From Candidatus Liberibacter africanus PTSAPSY (GTDB lineage: Bacteria; Pseudomonadota; Alphaproteobacteria; Rhizobiales; Rhizobiaceae): a stretch of DNA of 64,000 nt. Position numbers and translations under genes: made by a program. The notes beneath the pieces were generated by a model. That model was given only the letters and a program-made list of their open reading frames with translations. It did not search any database and was not told the DNA's origin. Below are positions 36,587 to 45,899 of this stretch, piece after piece. The DNA is taken from contig NZ_CP004021.1 of assembly GCF_001021085.1 (NCBI RefSeq), positions 1,128,233 through 1,192,232 on the forward strand, in the 5' to 3' direction. The number at the start of each line of letters is the position of its first letter. Position 1 is the stretch's first letter.

Positions 36587-38079
36587 GTAATATACCTTTA
36601 TCTTCCAATGCTATCGAAGTTCGCTCTCAAAAATTAAATATGTTGCGGCAATCTTTAGAAGAAGTTTATCCTGCCCATTTTCATCGTGATTTGTCCAATG
36701 CTGAGGTCAATGAAAAATATGCTCATCTTCAAAACGATGAAAAAACGCAAGATGTCATTACGGTTGCTGGACGTGTATATTCTTCTCGTAATTCTGGAAT
36801 GTTTATGGATATTCATGACGCAAGCGGTAAAGTGCAGATTTTTACTCATAAAAACACAACAGATCAAGATTCACAGAATTTATTACCTATGATTGATATC
36901 GGTGACATTATAGGAATCACAGGACAAGTACGTCGTACAAAACGTGGTGAACTCACGGTTAACGCACAAAAAATAACAATGCTCACCAAAGCATTAAAAT
37001 CGATTCCAGAAAATTATTATGGATTAGCTGATGTCGAAATCCGCTATCGCAAAAGATATCTTGATATTATAAGCAACGCAGATTCTAAATTACGTTTCCA
37101 AAAAAGAAGCAATATTATTTCCCAGATACGCCATTTTATGGAAAAAAAAGGATTTATGGAAGTAGAAACCCCCATATTACAACCTATTTACGGAGGAGCT
37201 ACTGCTGATCCATTCGTCACTCATCATAATATTCTAAAATCCGATATGTATCTACGTATTGCACCCGAACTTTATCTTAAACGCGTGTTAATATCAGGAC
37301 TGACAGATCAAGTATTTGAATTAAATCGTAATTTTCGTAATGAAGGAATATCTTCTAGGCATAATCCAGAATTTACAATGATAGAAGCCTATTGGGCCTA
37401 TACCGATTATCACGACATGATAAAATTAGTAGAAGATATTTGTTATAATCTCGTTATGAATCTTTACGGCACAACAGACATTCCATTCGGGGAAAAAGTT
37501 ATTTCTTTCAAAACACCATTTACATGTAAATCTATGCCACAATTAATTAAGGAAGAAACAGGAATTGATTTCATGTGCTTAAATAGTGATCAAGAAGCAC
37601 GCGTTGCATCACGAAATATTGGAATATCAGTTGCAGAAGACGCATTATGGGGCGAAGTCATGATGACGATTTTCGAAGAAAAAATCGAAAAAAACCTTTT
37701 GAATCCAACGCATATTATCGATTTTCCTAAAGATGTATCACCTTTTGCGAAAGAAGTAGAGGGAGAAAAACGTTTAGTAGAGCGTTTTGAAACCTATTGC
37801 AATGGATGGGAAATATGTAATGCTTTTTCCGAGCTCAATGATCCAGTAGAGCAACGCATACGTATGGAACGACAAGTTAAACAATCCCATGAGCGTGGAG
37901 AACACACAATTCTCGATGAAGATTTTTTAGACGCAATGGCTCATGGCATGCCTCCAGCAAGTGGATTAGGTCTTGGCATAGACCGCCTGATCATGTTATT
38001 GACCAATTCTCCATCCATTCGAGATGTTATTCTTTTCCCAGCACAGCGTTTAAAAAATGATGCTCAGAAAACGGAATAA
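36583..38079 (+). CDS. lysS: lysyl-tRNA synthetase, class II
   Basis: A 498-residue class II enzyme. An OB-fold anticodon-binding domain (VAGRVYSSRNSGMFMDIHD) is at about 61-150. Motif 1 is near FMEKKGFMEVETPIL, motif 2 is ELNRNFRNEGISSRHNPEF, and motif 3 is GLGLGIDRLIML at the C-terminus. Many Rhizobiales instead use a class I LysRS (LysK), so a class II gene here is noteworthy. It is coupled to gltX by a 4-base overlap. Confidence 0.95.
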   Translation: MSNIPLSSNAIEVRSQKLNMLRQSLEEVYPAHFHRDLSNAEVNEKYAHLQNDEKTQDVITVAGRVYSSRNSGMFMDIHDASGKVQIFTHKNTTDQDSQNLLPMIDIGDIIGITGQVRRTKRGELTVNAQKITMLTKALKSIPENYYGLADVEIRYRKRYLDIISNADSKLRFQKRSNIISQIRHFMEKKGFMEVETPILQPIYGGATADPFVTHHNILKSDMYLRIAPELYLKRVLISGLTDQVFELNRNFRNEGISSRHNPEFTMIEAYWAYTDYHDMIKLVEDICYNLVMNLYGTTDIPFGEKVISFKTPFTCKSMPQLIKEETGIDFMCLNSDQEARVASRNIGISVAEDALWGEVMMTIFEEKIEKNLLNPTHIIDFPKDVSPFAKEVEGEKRLVERFETYCNGWEICNAFSELNDPVEQRIRMERQVKQSHERGEHTILDEDFLDAMAHGMPPASGLGLGIDRLIMLLTNSPSIRDVILFPAQRLKNDAQKTE

Positions 38080-38198
38080 AGTATGATAATTAATAAACTT
38101 TTATCATCGCATATCAGGTCTACCATCGTCATATCAATATTTTAAAAGGTACGTAACAACCATCTGATACCTTGATAAATTTATTATAACAAAGAACG

Positions 38199-39347
38199 TT
38201 ATGCTGTTTTCATCTCCTTATTATGTACCTTCAAAGGCCTTTTAGAAAGAGATTTCAATTGACCGCACGCTGCTAAAATATCCAATCCTCGTGGTGTACG
38301 AATAGGTGATGAGTATCCAGAGCGTTTAATACACTCAGCAAATATTGCAATATCTTTTTGATCAGAACAAAGATAATCACATCTTGGCCAAGGATTAAAT
38401 GGTATAAGATTTATTTTTGCAGGAATGCCTTTAAGAATTTTTATAAGATTAATTGCATCTTTAGGACTGTCATTAATACCTTTAAGCATAACATATTCAA
38501 AAGTAATACGCCTTGCATTTGATAAACCTGGATAACTACGACACGCATCTATCAACATTTCCAGAGGATACTTTCTATTGATAGGAACTAAAATATTCCG
38601 AAGATCATTATTGACTGCATGCAAAGAAATAGCCAACATCACACCAATTTCTTCTCCAACTCGCGCAATATTAGGAACAAATCCAGAAGTAGACAGCGTA
38701 ATACGACGTTTTGAAAAAGAGAGTCCCATACTATCACTGGCAATTAATAGAGCTTTTTTTACATTATCAAAATTACAAAGAGGCTCCCCCATGCCCATCA
38801 TCACAATATTAGAAACCTTACGCCCTACTAATGGTAATATTCCTTCAACATCTTCACATCCTGGGAAATCCCCTAAAAGATCGCGCGCTAAAAGAACTTG
38901 TAGCAATATCTCTTCTGCTGTAAGATTGCGTACTAATTGTTGAGTACCCGTGTAACAAAATGAACACGTTAAAGAACACCCTACTTGACTGGAAACACAC
39001 AAGGTACCACGTGATTTCTCCGGAATATAAACTGTTTCAATGTCTACAGGGCCACCAGAACAACGCGCAGGAAAACGTAACAGCCATTTACGTGTTCCAT
39101 CAAAAGAGATTTTTTCATCAACAATTTCTGGATAAACAATACTAAAATGCTGATCTAAAAAATGACGTACTTCCTTTGAAATATCAGACATAATCTGAAA
39201 ATCACGTGCACCCTGAACATAAATCCACTTCCAAATCTGCGATATACGCATTTTTACTTGTTTTGGAGAAATGCCTATTTCAAGCAAATAACCTTCCAGC
39301 TCTTCTCGCGTCATACCAATTACGGATTTTTTTTTCAATAGATTCAT
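38199..39347 (-). CDS. rlmN: dual-specificity 23S rRNA / tRNA adenine-C2 methyltransferase
   Basis: A 382-residue radical SAM enzyme that methylates A2503 of 23S rRNA and A37 of some tRNAs. The cluster cysteines are C124, C128 and C131 (CSLTCSFC), with C-terminal Cys in [11 protein letters not shown] as the methyl-carrying residue. [13 protein letters not shown] is the SAM-binding stretch. The N-terminal helical domain ([15 protein letters not shown]) is normal. It converges with lysS. Confidence 0.95.
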   Translation of the reverse strand: MNLLKKKSVIGMTREELEGYLLEIGISPKQVKMRISQIWKWIYVQGARDFQIMSDISKEVRHFLDQHFSIVYPEIVDEKISFDGTRKWLLRFPARCSGGPVDIETVYIPEKSRGTLCVSSQVGCSLTCSFCYTGTQQLVRNLTAEEILLQVLLARDLLGDFPGCEDVEGILPLVGRKVSNIVMMGMGEPLCNFDNVKKALLIASDSMGLSFSKRRITLSTSGFVPNIARVGEEIGVMLAISLHAVNNDLRNILVPINRKYPLEMLIDACRSYPGLSNARRITFEYVMLKGINDSPKDAINLIKILKGIPAKINLIPFNPWPRCDYLCSDQKDIAIFAECIKRSGYSSPIRTPRGLDILAACGQLKSLSKRPLKVHNKEMKTA

Positions 39348-39461
39348 TGTAAACTATCCTAAAAAATGAATTATTTTAAATAAAGAATAATTCTACAACT
39401 TAAATTTTTACGACACGAGATCATATCAAATAATCCTTGGATGACAAAAGGAAAATAGTAA

Positions 39462-40019
39462 TTACTGACATTTAGGAACATCTGCTAAAGCATCTGATAA
39501 ACCCTCGAGGGAAAAAGTATAATGCGTATTTGTTCCACGTTTAGACTTTGCAGACACACTTAGTGCTCTTCCCGATTTCATTGCCTGAATAAGAATATCA
39601 TCATCAAATCTTTTTTCAAATATTGCCCTATTATTACGAGGCTTCATTTTAAATATTTGCCCACTAGAATACTTACCGATTACCTCAACAGAAATCATTG
39701 TTTCTTCATCTAAAGGATAATCCATAACCAGTTCCGGAAGATATGAATCATTATGTCCTTTTTTCAATGAAACAATCAAGAAATTAACCCCATGTTTAAC
39801 ACCTTCTAAAGGCTCTGAAACACTAGGAACAGAAAGTGCAAAACAAACCGTTTTATTTAAATCTGAATACTGATATACAGACCACTTGGAAAACTGGTTG
39901 CGCAATGTAGGGATAGGATGTGAAACAACCGCATACACATTTGATATGCCACTCATCATCAATATGATAAATAATCCTACTCTAAAAATAAAACAACCTT
40001 TTAGAATATTTAAGAACAT
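39462..40019 (-). CDS. invasion-associated locus B (IalB) family protein
   Basis: A 185-residue exported protein. The N-terminal signal peptide has a hydrophobic core (FRVGLFIILMMSGISNVYA, ~12-30), with likely cleavage after VYA. The mature part has FSKWSVYQYSD, VCFALS, LIVSLKKG and a C-terminal FSLEGLSDALADVPKCQ pattern typical of IalB proteins, with Cys residues near both ends. The family is named for Bartonella erythrocyte invasion but is widespread in Rhizobiales, and its molecular role is unclear. Monocistronic. Confidence 0.88.
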   Translation of the reverse strand: MFLNILKGCFIFRVGLFIILMMSGISNVYAVVSHPIPTLRNQFSKWSVYQYSDLNKTVCFALSVPSVSEPLEGVKHGVNFLIVSLKKGHNDSYLPELVMDYPLDEETMISVEVIGKYSSGQIFKMKPRNNRAIFEKRFDDDILIQAMKSGRALSVSAKSKRGTNTHYTFSLEGLSDALADVPKCQ

Positions 40020-41041
40020 TACTACTCCTTTGTCAGCATGATCATTATCATATAAAATATTAATCTCTATCTACATAAAAAACAATAACTAATTCATGAC
40101 ATGAAATATAATGGTATATATCATAAACACATGATTTATATGCTGTTTTTATATGGATTTAGCATTAAATTTTGAACAGGGAAAAACATTTTTAATGATG
40201 TACATACCTTTCCTACACAATCTATCATACATACCAAAAACCATAAATACATGCAATACTATGGAATAAAAGAGCTCTAATGAATCTTTCTTTTTTACAT
40301 CACACCAAACCAATAAATCTACAAAAAGAATTTTTGCTGGAAAACCACAGTTTATTACATCTACTCCATCTAATACCACTTACTATCGCTTTATTGAGTT
40401 AATACTTTAAAATCATTGGGTTATTTGCTGTAGGCTTTTTATATAAGCCAAATCTCGTTTAAATAATTAATCATACCGTGGTAATTGAATTCAATTTCTC
40501 AAATACCAGCCACCTTTTTATTCCTCAGCGCTAAAAAGTCAAACAAATAAATCGATCCTGTGCAATCCGATTGCCAGCCTAAAGTAGCATAAGGATAAAT
40601 CCAAAATTAAATTAAGTTTCTTATCAATGACATCCCCTAAATAAGGTACAAAATTATATATTACGTAGATCTTGTCCGGTCAATTTTGACTGACACAACT
40701 CAAACCAAAAACATAAAAATAATAGTTATAAATTATTCTTTTTTACGATCAATTATACTAAACAAAAATTGTATACAAATTTATAACGCTTAAAATATTT
40801 ATTTTATTTTTCAAATAATATTCATCTTTTGATGGAATATTTAATAAATTTAACCATAAAAAGTTAAAGTAATAATTTATCAATGGAAAAGATGCGTCTT
40901 AAATCACTTTTTATTATAATATCATCGATATAAATAATTATAGATTGAGCCTCTGAGAAAATTTCCGAGTACAGAAGATTTTAGAAAAAATATCCTAATT
41001 TCACTGTTGATAAGAAACTAACTGCAGAAATATAAAAGAAT
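40020..41041. other. 1.0-kb AT-rich region with no supported gene
   Basis: Short frames only. One minus-strand stretch (about 40603-40499, WIYPYATLGWQSDCTGSIYL) has protein-like composition and could be the decayed end of a former gene, but stops surround it. A 76-codon frame at 40149-40379 (minus) has no recognisable features. Nothing else is seen. Confidence 0.4.
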
Positions 41042-41269
41042 TTGGAATACAAAAGAATTAGTGAAGATACTCGTCGTGATATCTCCGCTTCATCACAACA
41101 AGAATATCAAAGACCTGATTGGCTCGATAATATTATATTCAAAGGTAACGATATCATAGAAAATACAGTACAAAACTTATCTAAGGAAGAAGTGATCTCT
41201 ATCCAAAAAAATACGTTCAGAAAATATCCAGTAAAAAGTTTCTTGGAAAGAATAATAAATACAAAATGA
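41042..41269 (+). CDS. hypothetical 75-residue hydrophilic protein
   Basis: Frame from a TTG at 41042 (EYKRISEDTRRDISASSQQE) to KSFLERIINTK. It is charged, with no hydrophobic segment, and I recognise no family. AAAAGAA just upstream could serve as ribosome site. Composition is more protein-like than in random AT-rich frames, yet it could also be the remainder of a longer decayed gene. About 340 bases without any gene follow. Confidence 0.3.
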   Translation: MEYKRISEDTRRDISASSQQEYQRPDWLDNIIFKGNDIIENTVQNLSKEEVISIQKNTFRKYPVKSFLERIINTK

Positions 41270-41609
41270 TCTCAGAAGAAAAAAGTGAACTTACATAGTA
41301 TTACTTTTTTATCAATTTTTTTATAATACGAGTGATATACTACTTAATCAAAGTAAAAATAGTGAAATAATATTTTATTATCCTGATTCCCAATTAAAAA
41401 TATGTTGATTTAAAATATTTTAAAACACAATCCCGTATTTTTTTTACAAAAATTATTATAAATTTTATTGTTTTTGTTTAAAATTCATTCCTAAATAAGT
41501 GCCGATTAATTATATCCTCAAATAGGAAAATATTGAATAATACAGCAATATTTAGCGTATTTGACCATATTTTTCATAATAAGGTATTGAAATAAATAAA
41601 GAGCTTTGA

Positions 41610-42378
41610 ATGACTATATGTTTCTTTCTATTATCAGGGATTTTATTAATCGTATCATCTTGGAAATCGACGCAAAAATCTATCATAAGAAAAATTATCA
41701 TAGGCTGTTATATTTTATTATTCTTATCAATTGGTTGTGGATTTATCCCAAATATATTACTAAAAAACTTACAGTTTTCTTATCAAAAACCTTTGTTATC
41801 GCCACAATGGAACAACGATAATAATATGATTGTTTTACTTGGCAATGGCACAACAATAGTTTCTATATCTCCAGTAACTATTGAACCATCTCTTCTATCA
41901 TATTCCAGAATTTATGAAACAATGCGGCTTTATAAATTATGAAACAATGCGGCTTTATAAATCATGCAAAAAACACAGCACACATTGTACCATTTTAATA
42001 AGCGGAGGAGATCCACAAAAACATGGCCTTCCAGAGTCAATTGTCTATAGCAATAAACTCCTAGAAAATGGAGTAGAAGAAAACGATATTAAACTTGATA
42101 CACAGTCATTCAATACATTTCAAAATGCACAATTCTCTTCAAAAATGATCAAAGATATGCACGTAGAAAAGATAGTTCTCGTGTCATCTGCCTACCATTT
42201 AAAACGTAGTCAGTTATACTTCCAATATTTAGGAATCCATACTGAAGCATCACGCTCTGATTATGTGAATGCAAATTACACAATTATCCCTGTGAGCATT
42301 AATTTTTATCTGACTGAACTTGCGCTGAAAGAATACATCGGAATTGTAATTGCTCACTATATTGGAAAAACCTTATAA
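41610..42378 (+). pseudogene. YdcF/SanA-like DUF218 protein, frameshifted
   Basis: The first frame (41610-41942) encodes two membrane helices (ICFFLLSGILLIVSS and IIIGCYILLFLSIGC) and MIVLLGNGTTIV. The second frame continues with CTILISGGDPQKHGLPES, DTQSFNTFQNA and VLVSSAYHLKRSQLYF to 42378. Together they make a near-complete ElyC/YdcF-type protein of about 245 residues, a family implicated in envelope and peptidoglycan-precursor metabolism. A 25-base tandem duplication (41913-41962) shifts the frame in the middle. Removing one copy restores SRIYETMRLYKSCKKHS, so the gene was whole recently. Confidence 0.85.
41913..41962. repeat. perfect 25-bp tandem duplication causing a frameshift
   Basis: Copies at 41913-41937 and 41938-41962 are identical (each contains GAAACAATGCGGCTTTATAA). 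Twenty-five is not a multiple of three, so the event splits the DUF218 gene into two frames. Confidence 0.95.
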
Positions 42379-42578
42379 TGTTTTTTTATATCGTAATTCG
42401 TCAATGAATCGCATAATTTGACAATAGTCGTGAATTAAAAAAATCATTTGCATTGAAATATTTTATTCAATTTGGTCGAAGCGTTTTTTCCATTGAAAAT
42501 TTATATACTTATGTTATAAACCAATGGTAGCGTAATAGTAGCATGCCAATGATAAATATAAATAGATAAGGGTCTGAT

Positions 42579-43835
42579 ATGTCTTCATTTAAATCTGATT
42601 TTCTGAATATTCTCTCTGAAAGAGGATTTATCTATCAAATTTCTCATCCTCAAGAACTTGACTCATTATGTTCTCAAGGAATCATTACGGCTTATATCGG
42701 TTATGATCCTACGGCTTCCTCTTTACATGCTGGACACCTAACGCAATTAATGTTGCTTTTTTGGCTACAAAAAACAGGCCATAGACCCATTTCTCTTATG
42801 GGCGGAGGAACGAGTGTCATTGGAGATCCTTCTTTTAGAACTGAAAGTAGAAAAATGATGAGTTCTAAGGAAATCAATCAAAACATTGAAAAGATTCAAG
42901 GTATATTTTCTTCTTTTATCAAATATGGAGATGGTAAAACCGATGCTTTGATGCTCAATAACGCAGATTGGTTGTGCTCAATTCAATACATTGATTTTTT
43001 ACGCGAAATTGGCAGTTATTTTTCTATCAACCGAATGCTTTCTTTTGAATCTGTACGCTCACGTTTAAAACGTGAGCAATCTCTTTCGTTCCTTGAATTC
43101 AACTACATGATTTTACAAGCTTATGACTTTGTAGAACTTGCAAAAAACTATGATTGTCGTCTCCAGATGGGAGGATCAGATCAATGGGGCAATATTATAT
43201 GCGGTATTGATCTTGGAGAACGTCTAAAAATCCCACAATTATTTGCTCTTACTTCCCCACTTCTAACTACTTCTTCTGGTTCTAAAATGGGGAAAACAAT
43301 GACAGGAACTATTTGGCTTAATAAAGACATGACTTCTCCTTATGATTTTTGGCAATATTGGCGTGATATCGATGATGCTGATGTAGTCAATTTTGCAAAG
43401 AGGCTCACAACTTTACCAATGTCAGAAATTGATCGTTTAGCGAAGTTACAAGGAAAAGAAATCAACGAAGCCAAAAAAATAATTGCAACAGAAATAACCA
43501 CAATGGTTCATGGAAGAGAAGAGGCAGAAAAAGCAGCAACCGCCGCAAGAGAATGTTTTGATATGAGTATACACTCACAACATATGCCGACTATTTCTAT
43601 CTCAAAAGAAGAAATAAAGGCGGGAATAAATATTGTGAATCTTATTATCAGAGCAGGATTCGCCACTTCAATGAGTGAGGCTAATCGCCATATTAAAGGT
43701 AATGCTATAAAAATAAACAATAAAACAATTGCGAATAATAAATTGCAAATTGAACTGCAAGATTTTAATTCTTCTAAAGTTCTCAAAATGTCTTTTGGGA
43801 AAAAGCGTCAAATCATTTATCAGATTTGTGATTAA
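42579..43835 (+). CDS. tyrS: tyrosyl-tRNA synthetase
   Basis: A 418-residue class I synthetase. The HIGH motif is HAGH in YDPTASSLHAGHLTQLM (~43-59), followed by GGGTSVIGDPS, NYMILQAYDF, MGGSDQWGNI and the KMSKS equivalent SGSKMGKTMTGTIWL. The C-terminal S4-type RNA-binding domain (ANRHIKGNAIKINNKTI) is present. Length is normal. It stands alone after the broken DUF218 gene. Confidence 0.96.
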   Translation: MSSFKSDFLNILSERGFIYQISHPQELDSLCSQGIITAYIGYDPTASSLHAGHLTQLMLLFWLQKTGHRPISLMGGGTSVIGDPSFRTESRKMMSSKEINQNIEKIQGIFSSFIKYGDGKTDALMLNNADWLCSIQYIDFLREIGSYFSINRMLSFESVRSRLKREQSLSFLEFNYMILQAYDFVELAKNYDCRLQMGGSDQWGNIICGIDLGERLKIPQLFALTSPLLTTSSGSKMGKTMTGTIWLNKDMTSPYDFWQYWRDIDDADVVNFAKRLTTLPMSEIDRLAKLQGKEINEAKKIIATEITTMVHGREEAEKAATAARECFDMSIHSQHMPTISISKEEIKAGINIVNLIIRAGFATSMSEANRHIKGNAIKINNKTIANNKLQIELQDFNSSKVLKMSFGKKRQIIYQICD

Positions 43836-43988
43836 TTTTCTATCATTTACTTACAATTGAAAAATGGAATTTCATCGATCTTACTCGAGATAAAATCTTT
43901 AAAAATTTTCTTTGTTCTCGTCTGTTATTTGATTGAGTTGCACTATCTTTCAGAAAAGGATTGAAATCTAATATTCCCAACGACTAGA

Positions 43989-44219
43989 TCAATGGTGTAT
44001 TATAGAAGTGTTTTCCCTTGCAAATTGATTTACCCCACTCACGGTATCGGTAATAAAAGCTATGTGGCGATCCTTAAGAAAATTGATGCTTTTTTCTATT
44101 CTATCTATTTGTTTTATCGATGCATGAAGATCTTTTATTGATTTAATTTATGATCTTATGCTTCTCTTCAAAAGGAGGGAAAAGCACAGGAATCCTTCTG
44201 ATATCTTCAAATTTTCAAT
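43989..44219 (-). pseudogene. hsdS: remnant of a type I restriction specificity subunit (HsdS), C-terminal part
   Basis: Reading the minus strand from 44219, one frame gives KFEDIRRIPVLFPPFEEKHK and stops. After a frame shift near 44140 a second frame reads KDLHASIKQIDRIEKSINF, LKDRHIAFITDTVSG and ends at a stop at 43989. 'IPxPxPPxxEQ...I' followed by a long helix ending 'LxxxRxALIxxxVTG' is the characteristic end of HsdS target-recognition subunits. No hsdM or hsdR is nearby, and the rest of the gene is not recognisable. It lies in the 533-base gap between tyrS and recO. Confidence 0.65.
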
Positions 44220-44368
44220 GAATGTCTCGACAGCTTGTGACAATGTCAATCTCGTAAATTCGTTCATTCTGAACTACAATAATCTTGTGCACAAAGGCTA
44301 TATCCAAACCTATCGTCCTACTTCAGAATGAAATAGCCTCCAATAAAATTATTTGCTCCGCAAAATAT

Positions 44369-45091
44369 CTAAAGTAATTCTAATAATTTATTTAAAAAAT
44401 TTTTCCTAGGTATCGAACAATGAATAATATTATGTTGCAACGCATATTTGTCTAAAAAATAGCCTGTTAATTGAAAAGCACTCTTGATAGACTCAGAATC
44501 TATTGTTTGTTGTTCTTCCAAAAGAAATGATGGTAATGCAAGCATTTTTTGTGCATAAGGAAGACCTACTGAACGACAAACAGCACCACCAGATTTAGGA
44601 GAAACCCATAAGAGATCATGGTTGACACCTGTTACTATACATTTTGTCAGATTAAGTCCAAATCCAATATTCTTTAAAAGCATCAGCTCAATTTGAATAA
44701 AAATTTTTCCTATTACATATGGATCTGAATGAAAATTAAGAAATATATTGAGCATCTTATAAAGATCTAAACATGACTCTCTTTCAGGCAAAAATCGAAA
44801 AAGAGGTATGACAGATTGTAATCCATAAAGAAAAAGGGAGGAAGAAAGGAGTTTTGCACAATGAGATTCAATAATCTCAAGACGAAATTCTCCTAGATCT
44901 TGGGCTAATCTTGATCTCCAATTAACTCTTACTAAATTTCCAGCTTGCAATATCGGCCGCATATAAAGAGATTGTCCGTTTCGAACAAACCCTAAATGAC
45001 GTCCATGCTGGCGAGTCATCACTTCTAGAATAACATTCTTCTCACCATAAGAGCGAATTCCAAGAACTATTGCATCATCTTGCCAGTGCAC
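44369..45091 (-). CDS. recO: DNA repair protein RecO
   Basis: A 240-residue recombination mediator that, with RecR, loads RecA on SSB-coated DNA. The N-terminal OB fold opens HWQDDAIVLGIRSYGEKNVILEVMTRQHG. GNLVRVNWRSRLAQDLGEF follows, then a helical C-terminal domain without an obvious zinc cluster. The start codon is GTG at 45091. In Rhizobiales recO usually follows era; here it follows mfd, with three copies of the mfd-end/recO-start segment between. Confidence 0.92.
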   Translation of the reverse strand: MHWQDDAIVLGIRSYGEKNVILEVMTRQHGRHLGFVRNGQSLYMRPILQAGNLVRVNWRSRLAQDLGEFRLEIIESHCAKLLSSSLFLYGLQSVIPLFRFLPERESCLDLYKMLNIFLNFHSDPYVIGKIFIQIELMLLKNIGFGLNLTKCIVTGVNHDLLWVSPKSGGAVCRSVGLPYAQKMLALPSFLLEEQQTIDSESIKSAFQLTGYFLDKYALQHNIIHCSIPRKNFLNKLLELL

Positions 45092-45899
45092 ATTTCCAAG
45101 CCTATTCGTGTTATAATTCTCAATACTTATCCAACGTCTAATTGTTGTGAATCAGTACTGTAACATTTGCTTTATATCAACATCTATCATTTTGATCAAC
45201 TCAGCAATAATGTGTTTTGCTTCGACGAATCGTTATTGATCGCTGGTAACAAGCAATCGAAAACAATACTTTGATCAGGACGAATGATGACTTTTCCTTT
45301 TTGCTGTTCAATATACTGCAGTAAACCTTCTGGATAGCGAATTCCAAGAACTATTGCCATCTTGCCAGCACACATTTCCAAGCCTATTCGTGTTACAATT
45401 CTCAATACTTATCCAACGTCTAATTGTTGTGAATCACTACTGTAACATTGCTTTGTATCAACATCTATCATTTTGATCAACTCAGCAATAATGCGTTTTG
45501 CTTCGACGAATCGTTGATTGATCGTTGGTAACAAGCAATCGAAAACAATACTTTGATCAGGACGAATGATGACTTTTCCTTTTTGCTGTTCAATATACTG
45601 CAGTAAACCTTCTGGATAGCGAATTCCAAGAACTATTGCCATCTTGCCAGCACACATTTCCAAGCCTATTCGTGTTACAATTCTCAATACTTATCCAACG
45701 TCTAATTGTTGTGAATCACTACTGTAACATTGCTTTGTATCAACATCTATCATTTTGATCAACTCAGCAATAATGCGTTTTGCTTCGACGAATCGTTGAT
45801 TGATCGTTGGTAACAAGCAATCGAAAACAATACTTTGATCAGGACGAATGATGACTTTTCCTTTTTGCTGTTCAATATACTGCAGTAAACCTTCTGGAT
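45053..45899. repeat. three tandem copies of the recO-start/mfd-end segment (~282-284 bp each)
   Basis: Units begin GCGAATTCCAAGAACTATTG at 45053, 45337 and 45619, with periods 284 and 282. Each holds the first codons of recO, the intergenic spacer and about the last 65 codons of mfd. The two units nearest mfd appear identical over their shared length; the unit joined to intact recO has several differences. Each extra unit carries a small fused frame (45409-45687, 92 codons; 45196-45405, 69 codons, shifted by a base deletion near 45230). These are unlikely to be functional genes. Confidence 0.93.

Noticed and set aside
40149..40379. 76-codon minus-strand frame downstream of the ialB upstream region
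   Set aside because: No family, no ribosome site and random-looking composition.
45196..45687. Two small frames (69 and 92 codons) sharing RecO- and Mfd-like sequence
   Set aside because: They are produced by the tandem repeat units of the mfd/recO junction and not by independent genes.
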